A stretch of DNA of 64,000 nt from contig NC_092462.1 in assembly GCF_047495875.1 (NCBI RefSeq), forward strand, positions 37,105,523 to 37,169,522, given 5' to 3'. Source of the stretch: Pithys albifrons albifrons (lineage: Eukaryota; Chordata; Aves; Passeriformes; Thamnophilidae). Shown in pieces: positions 25,905 through 35,800 of this stretch. Both the position numbers and the translations under genes were made by a program. Numbering within the stretch: the first letter of the stretch is position 1; the number at the start of each line of letters is the position of its first letter. The notes beneath the pieces are model-generated. The model made no database searches. It saw only the letters and a program-made list of their open reading frames with translations, and was not told the DNA's origin.

Positions 25905-26655
25905 ACAGAGTCATAGAATCAGGTTATGTTGGGAGAGACCTCCAGGAGTGAGTCCAGTTGTTAACCCAGCACCACCATGTTCCCTACTAAACCATGTCTC
26001 GAGCACCGCATCCACACAACTTTTAGGGAATGGTGACTCAACCATTTTCATGAGCAGACATTTCCAATGCTTGGCAGTTCTATACATAGAGAAATAGCCA
26101 GTCCTGTCCAATTCCTAATATTTAAACCTTTCCTTATGTAACTTGAGACCATTTTCTCTTGTCTTGTTACTTGGCAAAAGAGACCAACCTCCACCTTGCT
26201 ACAACCTCCTTTCAGGGGTTGTAGAGAGTGATAAGGTCTCTTCTCAACCTCCTTTTCCCCAAGCTAAACAACGCCAACTCCTTCAGATGTTCCTCATCAG
26301 ACTTGTACTCCACCCTTCACCAGCTTCATTTCCCATCTCTCAACATGCTCCAGCACCTCAGTGTCTTTTTTGTAGTGAAAGGCCCCAAAACTGAACACAG
26401 GATTCAAGGTGTGATCTAACCAGTGCTGATTACAGGGGTGCGATCACTGTCCTGGTTGCCACACTATTTCTAATACACACCAGGATGTCATTGGCTTTCT
26501 TGGCCATCTGGGCACACTGCTGACTCATACCCAGCTGATTTTCAACTAGCACCCCCAAGTCCTTTTCCTCTAGGCAGCTTTCCAGCCACTCTGCCTTAAG
26601 ATGCATTACATGGGGTTGTTGTGACTCAAGTGCGGGACTCAGCACTTCACCTTGT
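25905..26655 (-). mobile_element. CR1 LINE 3' end with ORF2 C-terminus
   Basis: The left edge CAGAGTCATAGAATCAGG is the reversed CR1 3' terminus. The 3' UTR runs through the ACCATGTTCC region. At 26430-26645 the minus strand encodes the CR1 ORF2 tail ([19 protein letters not shown], then [13 protein letters not shown]). The copy is about 0.75 kb, truncated at its 5' side, and broken by frameshifts. It starts about 150 bases past SINE copy B. Confidence 0.9.
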
Positions 26656-27920
26656 GATTCTCATACAGTTGTTCCCTTCAGAAAGAAGCCTTTTATGACA
26701 ATGACACATCTTTTTTATGTTCTTTATGGAAGAAGTTTTGATGTAGGGCTTATATCAACTTAACCTCAGCAATACCTTCAAAGTAGAAGGATCTTAAATA
26801 ATACTGTGCTCTTTTTTTTTTTACTCTAAGTCTGTAAATGCATCTTATGGCAGAACTAAAGGAATAGTTTATGCATTGTGTCTGCCTTGATAGGTAATCT
26901 GAAGCGTTCACATATTTCTTCTCTTTTCTATAGTTTTTCCAAGTTTATTGATATCATGCAGTCAGTTTCAAAAATCTGATTTAATTTGTAAAGTGAAATG
27001 GAACAGTTTGAAATAAATCAGTACATTGCTGTGAACATACTATTAGGAGCCTAACAACAGTACTTTTGTCTCCAGAAACAGCAAGTTTTAAGAAGTGCAG
27101 TTTATGGTTTGTTTATCAGTGTTTAACATGTCAGGGCTTAGAACTCTGCCTAGGCAGTTTCTGTCCAGGAGAGCTTTGTGACCCCATTCATCTGTTCTCA
27201 TTATAGTTGTGATATCCAGGGAGTAAGTATCGTGACATTTTACCTCTGGTAAAGAGGCAGATTTTGGCATTTATGTGAAATGATAAAGACTGTCAGGACT
27301 GTGTGGCATTGTTACAGCAGTCATAAGCAATTGTAGAAATACGCCTATATTAAACATAGGATTTGTCTGGAATCTGTCATTGTGATTGCCTCCTTAACTT
27401 ACATTTGCTTTTACAATATGTGAAGAGAACATTTTTCAGAGTCATGTTTGCATTGGACTTTTTTATGCTTTCATTTAAAAAAAAAATTAGAGAGCCCATT
27501 CAGTAAGTACAATCCTAAACTCTGTTCTTAAGATTTATTCAGGTAAACTCAAGCAAGTTTCAAAATGTCGGATAAAGAAGCAAATTTGTATCGCCTAAGT
27601 GGTGCAGGCTTGGCATCATAGAATTTTGCAGAGTAACAAAGAATCAGTCCACAGTCAGAAACACAGGTTCTGCCCTAAAGCTAGCATTAATAGTAACCTT
27701 TGGTGTAAGAAAGCAGAGTTCTGGGTTAGATGTTCGTGATTAGACGCAACAAAAAACCCCATAACAAAAAAGGCAGTTTTCCACAGAGAGACTACATATT
27801 TTAACTAACCAGAACTATGTCTTTAGTTTTATTCCCCTTTGGGACTCTCTTATGCTCTTGTTTAAATCTTGTGTATCTTCATTGAGTTACATTTCCATCA
27901 TGCCAGTTTAACATCAGAGT
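26656..27920. other. unique DNA, no gene seen
   Basis: I recognise no element. A T12 tract lies at about 26811-26822 and an A-rich run at 27477-27486. Confidence 0.55.
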
Positions 27921-28313
27921 TGATCTCTGCAGGGGTGGTCCCATGGTGTAATGGTGAGCACTCCTAACTCTGGATCACAAGGTTGTGAGTTCGAGTCTCA
28001 GTGGAGACCGTACCAGGCAGTTCAATGCCTCCCTGCCATCTGATCCCGTCAGATCTCGGATGCTCCGGCAGGGTCAGCCCCGGTTAGTACTGGTTGCTAT
28101 AGACAGTCCTGATGACTTCACTGTCACTGTCCAAGCTCGCTCGGCCGTGGCAGATGGACCTTAGGACTGAAACGGTGGGGCCAGTTCTGTGCACGCTGTG
28201 CCTCACCCAAAAAATCCACTGCGCAGGCTGGAAGGGCACACCCGCATGGGGAGAGCCCTTGCCAAATCTTTGTTCTCAAAGTTTGGTCATACATACATAC
28301 ATGATCTCTACAG
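27921..28313 (+). mobile_element. tRNA-Gln/5S rRNA chimeric SINE, copy C, with target duplication
   Basis: The element proper is 27933-28301 (369 bp). It has three parts. (1) A tRNA-Gln-like head, 27937-28009. (2) A 5S rRNA-like segment, about 28027-28105, running from the 5S start (GCCTCC) through GATCCCGTCAGATCTCGGAT and CGGTTAGTAC. It lacks about 17 bases after the start and about 28 bases near its end relative to 5S or copy A. (3) The body and tail shared with copies A and B: CTCGGCCGTGGCAGATGGAC, GGGGCCAGTTCTGTGCAC, CCACTGCGCAGGCTGGAAGG, ending in CATACATACATACAT. TGATCTCTGCAG (27921-27932) and TGATCTCTACAG (28302-28313) bracket the unit with 11 of 12 bases matching. That shows tRNA and 5S parts were inserted together as one retrotransposed unit. 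The CATA tail suggests an RTE-type LINE partner (inference). It is the most complete copy here. Confidence 0.87.
27937..28009 (+). pseudogene. tRNA-Gln-like head of SINE copy C (not a tRNA gene)
   Basis: The 73 bases start GGTCCCATGGTGTAATGG, the 5' end of vertebrate tRNA-Gln including the Pol III A box (about 27944-27954). An anticodon-loop region ACTCTGGATC fits CTG. The B box AGTTCGAGTCT lies at 27988-27998, and the 3' side of the acceptor stem is GGAGACC. The anticodon stem no longer pairs well. No Pol III T-run terminator follows, because the sequence goes straight into 5S-like DNA. It therefore serves, or once served, as the promoter of the SINE. Confidence 0.85.
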
Positions 28314-30097
28314 CAACCACTGTACAATATAGCTGCTGCATATGTTTCCTTCCTTGATCTATGAATTTTACTTATTACATTAGCTTTTCTCTAGAGTATT
28401 TCAGATGCATGTTGATGTCAAATGCCTTTCCAAAAGTAACTGTCAAGAGAAATAAATATTTCAGAGTTATTGACTTGAGGGAGAAAATGTACAGATAATA
28501 AGCAAGTCAGAAACATACAGTTTTATTTTCAGATAAATGGCCTGAAATTGGTGACTTGTCCTCTCCCAGAGATCAAAAGAGATCATAAGATTTAGTGAGT
28601 GTAAAATACAGTGTACCTTTTGCTTCAAGTGGTGTTGGAACTTCTGGGGTCTTGGGAAAATGTTGTAAGCAAGTACAGTGGTCTTAATACTTTTCCTCAG
28701 CAGGAACATTTGATAACATGTGAGACTTGAAACACTTTATTGGAAGATTGTTATCCAAAGTCTTGTCTCAGCATTTCTGAAAGCTAAGATATTTAAAATG
28801 CTGATAAAGGCTGATGAGGTTAATGTAAGATGAGGGCCTAGGAGAGATCTAGGTTAACATGAGATTAAAGATTCCAGACAGCTTGTGATAAATTAAAATT
28901 TACAGAGAAAATTGCTCTTTCATTTCACCTCAGTGAAGCAGTAAGAGTAAAGCAATGCTGCACAGGAATTTTTCTTAGTCAACTTCTGCATGAGCAACCC
29001 ATGCCAATGCATGGTATAATTACCAATTAAGATGCACTGCTTGGTAACAACTTTGAAAGTACTTTTTAATCTATTTTATCGGGTTTCATTTACAAGGAGT
29101 ATAATGCACTAAAAGGATGGTCATACATATGGCCAGTATCTGTGAATTGAGATCTGGTGGTTCCTGTCGGGTAATTAAGAGTAACTGTTTCTGTTGGTTA
29201 CATGACAATGTGAAGAAAAGAGTAGTGCTTCAGCAATCTTCTTTCTTGTCTCTGTCTTCAAATCTGTATCTCAAAGGAAAATGAGTTCCACCTTTTTAAT
29301 TTCATGAGAGCCTGGGATATCTCCATTAGTTGTTCTCATTGTAATAGGGAAGATAAACAACTAGGTGTTTGACATGTTCTTTGGAGACTGGCAAAGTATT
29401 TTGTGCAGTGGAGCAGCAATGATGGCAGACCTTAAGAGGGATCATTGCATGCAATAGACTGTTGAATACTTGATGATATGTATGATATATTTGTTTGCAA
29501 AATATTCTTATGTAAATTAGCTTGTGATAAAAATTGCATTTAGTGCTAAAAAAAAGGCCAAATTCTATAATTTTTATTAAACTGTCTTGCATAATTATTA
29601 CAATGATGAATAATTGAATCAGTAGCAGAACAGGCTTTGGGGAATTTGGTATTTAACAAAGTCAAAAAACCCAAATTAATTTGATAAATATTTTATGGAA
29701 AAATTTGAATGTCATCATGGTCCTCAAAATAGCACCAAAGGGGAAAAGAAAAAAGCAACCTGATTTGGATATCTCCTTTATAGATTTTTTTGTTCTTCAA
29801 ATTGTGGTCTATATTTTTCCCATGAAATTGTAAAGCAGGATAAAATTTGGAAGTTCTCTTCTCCACTAAGATACACAACATTGCTTTATATTCCCAGATG
29901 CTGCCTTCCAGTATTCAGTGTTTTACCATAAGCATTTGCATTTGAGAAATCAGGAATTTGAAAAATAATGATACATGAAAGTGGAACAAAGTCTGGCATA
30001 AGCAAGTATATTGATTGTTCTGACTCAAGTTGATTTTAATGTTTGTTATAAAAAAGGTAGACTGAAATTCCTGTTGAAGTGTTTCAGGTGCTTGGAT
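28314..30097. other. AT-rich unique DNA, no gene seen
   Basis: No recognised element. Open frames of 80-88 codons on the minus strand (28467-28709, 29326-29592) carry no motif. Confidence 0.55.
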
Positions 30098-30295
30098 TTC
30101 TTGTTCTCCAGACCCTTCACCAGCTTCATTGCTCTTCTTTGGGTGTGCTTTGGAGGCTTTTCTCTGGACACACTCCAGAAGCCCAGTGTCTCACTCGTGG
30201 TGAGGTGCCCAAAATCAAGCAGAGTATTTGAGATGTGGTCTCACCAGTGATGAGGACAAAGGGAACAATACTGTTGAAGCTCTCCCTCTCCACAT
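30098..30295 (-). mobile_element. CR1 LINE fragment (3' UTR interior)
   Basis: Contains the CR1 segment around CCTTCACCAGCTTCATTGC, then TCTCTGGACACACTCCAG, a GGTGCCCAAAA motif and GTCTCACCAGTG, all in reverse orientation. It lacks the 3' terminus and seems to carry a small internal duplication or insertion near 30139-30160. It directly abuts the 5' part of a plus-strand CR1. Confidence 0.75.
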
Positions 30296-32856
30296 CTAAA
30301 AGAAGCCCTTAGCGAATGCTATCAGCCAGAAACACCACAAACAGGACAGGCAAACAAGAGATGGTATGGCACAGTGTACAGCAAGGGTGTGCTTGAAAGG
30401 ATGCTGCAGTTTTGCCTCCTTGACCAGGGAAACAGTGGCTTTAATCTTGCAGAAAGTCATGACTTCTCTAAGCTCTGTATCCCCTATGGCTGACACAGCT
30501 GCCCAGAGAAAGGTTTGGTGGGGACAAGCTGACATCCATGTGCCAGATTGTAACGTGACCCTTGCTCTTATGACAGAATGAATGGTAGCAGTAAGTAGAG
30601 CTGTGGGAGGTGCACCCAGGTAGAGGGTCTGCTTAGTGACAGAGCTCTGGGAGGAGGTGGGTAAACTGAAGGACTATAAGGAAAAGAGGGAGAGACAGAG
30701 ACTACTGGAATCATGCCCTGCCTTTCCTGGGACAGGCCCCAAAGGCAGGCCAGGTGCATATTAACAGAAAATTCCCTGTCCTCTCTCCACCTGGCTGAAT
30801 GCAGTGGTTTAAGGAATGGAATGCAATGGAGACAATACCTGCCCAGTACAGCTGGTAACTACTTCTGTAATAAGTCTCTGTAACTACTCCCCCTTTTCCA
30901 GGTGTCCTGGCATAATAGGTACAATGCTCTGCAAGAGGAAATGAACAGTAATGTGGGTGATGGTTCATCTAGCTTGAAGGAGTCACCAAGTTTAAATCAA
31001 CCTGTGTCCAAACTGCTTCTGTAAAGAAAAAAAAAAGGTCATTCACATAGGAGACCCCTTCTGAAGGGACAAGAGATGCACTCCACTTTTAGGGAAGCCT
31101 GCTGCCTCCCTGGGGCCTGGGTTAAAGATATGAAGAGAAAGCTTCCTGCCCCAGTCCAACCCTTCAATCGTTATCTATTATTGATTTTTCAGTAAACAGT
31201 GATGAAGTTGCAACAAGATGATAGAGGAAAATCAAAAGAGACTTCAGGGCCTTGGGATGACTGATCAGGAGCACAAGTGGTATTCTATTCTACCCTTCCA
31301 AATGCAGGAAATGATGAGGAAAGAAACAGGAAGAGCCAGCAGATCAATACCTGACTCTGAGCTTGGTGCCATCAGCAGAATTTTGTGGTTTTTTGATCAT
31401 TGGTCCATTTACACAACACTAGGACTGCTGGTGACAAATGGGACACACCTGTCTCCAAGAAGGTATAAGATTTTTGCACAGGAGTTAGCACAGAGCTTGT
31501 TTGAAGATCTCTAAATTAGATTTGAGGAGGGAAAAGGATAAAACCAGGCTTGGTAGAGGGGTGCCTGGGGGCAGCACACCAATATTTGAGGGACAGTGTG
31601 CTAACAAGGTCCTTTAGTCTGCCATCTCAGTGGAGGTGGGGGATGGAGATCCATGAGGCTGCAAAGACACAACAGTTACTGATGTGTTAGAAAACATGGA
31701 AGTGCCTGAGAATGGTCATATAGGAATTAGGACTTCTCAACATAAAGAAGGACAGATCAATAGTCCAAGAGTATCTACACCAATGCAGGCAGCATGGACA
31801 ACCAGCAGGAGGAGCTGGAAGCCACTGTGCAGCAGGAAAACTGTGATATAGTTGCCATCATGGACAGATGTTGGCATGATCGCACAGCTGGAGTGCTGAT
31901 GGTTATAAGCTCTTCAGAAGGGACAGACAAGGAAAGAGAGACATTGGAATAGCCCTGTCTGTTTGGGTATGTTTTCATGATCTAGAACTTGATGATGGTG
32001 ATGATAGGGTTGAATGTTTATGGGTAGGAATTGGGCCAGGCCATCAGGGCAGATATCCTGGTGTGAATCTGTTACAGACTACCTAACCAGGATTAAGAGA
32101 CATGAAACATTCTGTAAGCTAAAGGGAGTAGCTTCACAGTCACTGGTCCCTTGGGAGGCAGCTCTCGGGAGCAAAGGAGTTCAGGAAGGCTGAACATTCT
32201 TCAAAAAGGAAATCTTAAAGATGTAGGAGTAGGCCATCCTTACGTGCCAAAAGATGAGCTGTCAGGGAAGACTGGCCTGACTGAACAGACAGCTTTAGCT
32301 GGAACTCAGAAAAAAAAGAGAGTGTGTCCTTTTTGAAGAAGTGGAAGGCATCTCAGAATAACTGCAAGGGTGTCATGACGCTATGCTAGGAATAAATTTG
32401 TTGGCCAAAGCCCAACTAGAATTTAATCTGGCTACTTCCATAAAAGGCAATAAAAATATTTTTTATAACTACATGAGCTTCAGAAGGAGGACTAAGAAGA
32501 ATTTCTATCCTTTATTGGATGCAAGGGAAAATACACTGACAACAGTTGAGGAAAATGCTCAGGTATTTAAAACCTTTTTTTCCTCAGTCTTTAATAGTCA
32601 GACCAGTTGCTCTTGAGGCACCTGAGCTGGAAGTCAGGGAGCAGAATGAAGCTTCCATAATCCAAGGGGAAATAGTCAGGGACCTGTTACACCACTTAGA
32701 TACACATGTCAAACACTGGAACAGGTTGCCTGGAGAAGTGGTTGAGCCACCATCCTTGGCGGTATTTAAAAGATGTGTAGATGTGGTACTTAGAGACATG
32801 GTTTACAGATGGAGTTGGTAGTGCTGAGTTAAGAGTTGGAGTTGATGATCTTGGAG
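30296..32856 (+). mobile_element. CR1 LINE with ORF1 and endonuclease remains, RT core deleted
   Basis: In order on the plus strand: a 5' region (30296-30700); an ORF1 N-part near 30690-31010, including the GCATAATAGGTACAATGC region; and an ORF1 C-part (31218-31514), with translation containing WFFDHWSIYTTLGLLVTNG and HLSPRRYKIFAQELAQ, the esterase-like end of CR1 ORF1. The ORF2 endonuclease start follows (31790-31960; the phrases LEATVQQENYDIVAIMDR and GYKLFRRDRQGKR appear in different frames). Then comes the pre-RT region (32395-32690; [32 protein letters not shown]). At about 32690-32705 the text jumps from the RT start (LLHHLDTH) straight to the CR1 3' end ([19 protein letters not shown]), so the RT catalytic core is missing. 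The 3' terminus itself is decayed. Frameshifts and stops throughout mean it is not functional. Confidence 0.88.
31218..31514 (+). pseudogene. remnant of CR1 ORF1 (C-terminal part)
   Basis: A 98-codon open frame in the plus-strand CR1. In bird and turtle CR1s, ORF1 ends in a hydrolase/esterase-like domain. This frame keeps its late part, with FFDHWSIYTTLGLLVTNGTH and LSPRRYKIFAQELA. Its N-terminal half has degenerated. The frame is open by luck of decay, not by selection, as far as the sequence shows. Confidence 0.8.
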
Positions 32857-35800
32857 TATCTGCTCTGAGTACTTTCCTTTGTTTTCTCTTCTGTAATTTC
32901 AGGTACTCTATTATGTCCTGGTACATTCATGCATCTTATGGCAATATTTGCCTTAATTTTCATTAATCTCCTGAAAATAAATAAAGCGAGGGAAATGAAA
33001 CAAGAAAAGAAGAGGTTGGGTTCAGCAATGGGAGGTCACTAGTATCCAGTTCCTTGGTAAATTTGAGACTCATGAGCCCTTGATTACCACTTGTTTCCTG
33101 CTTTGTTGACGATGCTTCACAATAGAGAAATGTTCAGTGCTGCTATTTTCCCTGTTGCAAATTCTCAGATGTGCATGCTTGGAACTTGTCCAGTTCCAGA
33201 ATAAATGCCTTTTCTGTCCTTGTGGCATAAGGATTTATGTGTGATAACCTTCATCAACTTGAACAATGTAACATTTGCTTGTAACTCATAAAGATTAATT
33301 TACAGGTTTTTTTAATTTATTGGTTGTAATTTGTCTGTGAGCAGTTTTTCATGTATATCCATTAGATAAAATCTGATAAATGGATCCTGTTGTACATCTT
33401 TTTTTTCCCTATTGGATCTGAATAATATTTTTAAAATAGAAATGGCATTACATATGCAAACATAAATAAGAAATTCTCTTTTAGTCTCACCATTTGATAA
33501 ATATGGTGAATTTGCAGAGTTTGTATTAGAGGTCAGGCCTCTTTTAACCTGAGAGAATGTATGGTTTCTTCCATAGCAACCTTGCCTGTGCTTGTCCACA
33601 GTTCAAAACTGAAGGGAAAGTTGGACAATCACTCAGTGAGAATATTCTTGAAAGGATATTTTATGTTCTGTAACTTTCTGTATCTTTACCTGAGGTGAAT
33701 GATTTTTGCAGGGCCAGATTATCCTTTCCATTTTATTTTAAGAGTCTGTGTGTATAATATAGTCTTTAACAAAGCTGATGAAGGTATTCTATTAAAATAA
33801 TAATAAAATTCTTATTACTTGAAAGAGGTACACTTTCCCTTGAGAAATGAGAACTTTTTACTTAAATCAATCCCATATATATAGAGTTGGAAATGATCCA
33901 GACAGGAGATTAACTGCCCAAAATAATTGTAGCCCTGTGGGATAGGCTTAATTAGGTTTTTCAACAAAATTTTGGACTGGCTGGAAGCATTTCAACTTGA
34001 TCTGTCTCTTATTTTGCCATTTTCAAGGAAGCAGTCAGATTTTTCCACAATGAAATTACTGTATTTGTAAGTCTTGGTGCTGGTATTGTACCCTGACCTC
34101 ATAGCAGAGGATTCTGACAGCATATTAAGCAATTTGTCTCCCCTCAGTCTGACCGCTCTCATCTATCATTTTTACACCAGTGAATATATTACTTCTGAAA
34201 ACTGCTTGATCCTCCTCATTCACTTGAAAACCACTGTAATATCACTGTTCTCACAGAATATTTCTGTGCTTTAAGAATTCTTGTCAACCAGAAGCACCAG
34301 CGAGGGAATATTATGGAATGCAGTTAAGATACAATATGTTCTGCTACCTAATTTGAAATTAAAAAAAAAAAAAAAAAGGACTTGATGGGTTTTTTATTCA
34401 CTGTAGATAATATTTAGTATTTCACTAGATGCAAATTATTATTGTTTTGTTGGCTTAAATGGTGTTCTACTAATTCACAAGAGCTGTGAAACTTCTTCAA
34501 GGTATCAAGAATAGTAGTGAATACCCTTTATTTTATCTTACACATTGCAGTTGATCATGACATATTGCAACTTGTTTAATTAATAAACCCATTAAATATG
34601 TTGGTCTGAATAAAAATGGTAAAGTGTGATTTAAGGTGTCATCATAAAAACTTGCAGCAATTATTACTCCGTGGGCTTGAAATGAGTTGGGAAAGGGATA
34701 GCATAGAAAAATACAACTATCTGCTAGTTCCTCATCAAAAGATAGGATGGCCAGAGCATTGTAGGCTGATCCATATAATACTGATTTTTTTTAAAAAAAC
34801 CTCTTTGTGAAAAAGAAGAGTAAATAAGGACATATTCTTGTCTGAGGAAGACTGCAAGCTATATGCACTCATACAAAATGAAATGTCTAATAGTTCTTCT
34901 GTGTAGGATTTTTATTTTCTTCATGTCTATAACTGAAATTTTGGTTCCTGCTATAATTTATCTTCTTGTCATTGGCTCAGACACCTTTTCATCTAAAACA
35001 ATGATTGTTCTTCAGGTGGAAATTTTAAAGGACCCATACAAAAGACTGAGAAAAGTGAAATCAAGGCAAGGAAAGTGACCATTATAAAGTGGCAAAACTC
35101 CTCTGCCTATCAATCATTACTGAACACCTTGATGTGGAGGTGTCTGGAGTTTCCTAGTTTGCCTGTGTTACTCTATGTGTATACACTCTGCAGGATTTCT
35201 TTCCCCTGATCTTCACACAAACTTCATCAGTTCTCATTATGCTGGTTCTTTATTTTAAGGTTGAGGCATAGCAAACTGTGGGGATACGAGAAGTTTTACT
35301 TTTGTTTATTTTAAGACTTTTTAGACTTCTATAAATATGAGTGGAAACCAAATTCCTCAGTGTACAATACTCAATCCTAAGACTATTTAGACATCTAAGC
35401 AAAATTGCAGGTGCTTACAGAATTTCAGAATAACTTTGTTCCGTAGGACATTGGCAGCTAAATTAGCAAATACTCTCCTGAAGTCTTGTTTGAAAAGGAG
35501 TCAGGCAAAATTGAAAGAAAGTAAAATAGTGAGATTGTGGCCTTAATTTTTTGGTGAAATTAACATTGTATGTCTATCTATCTATAGAAAATATATGATT
35601 CAAAATCTTCCTCTCTCTTTCCCCTCCCCATCCCAACATAAGAGAACAAAAACTAACTCTTCCAAGTTAATTATCAGTAGCTACACTAACAGACTTGACC
35701 TCTGAAAGATCAAGCATGGTCTTTAAAAGCCACACAGATATCTTTTCTGCTGGACTTGGTGTTCCATCACACTATTGAACTACCCTCAAAAGCTTACTTT

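Noticed and set aside
27937..28009. Functional tRNA-Gln gene
   Set aside because: The anticodon stem pairs poorly, no T-run terminator follows, the sequence continues into 5S-like and SINE-body DNA, and a target duplication brackets the whole unit.
25503..28301. SINE copies B and C as a local duplication
   Set aside because: Their 5' ends differ (one truncated, one with a tRNA head), and copy C has its own target duplication.
31218..31514. 98-codon frame as a host gene
   Set aside because: Its residues match the end of CR1 ORF1, and it sits in order with other CR1 parts.
34361..34377. Poly(A) tail of a processed pseudogene
   Set aside because: I recognise no mRNA-like sequence upstream and see no flanking direct repeat.
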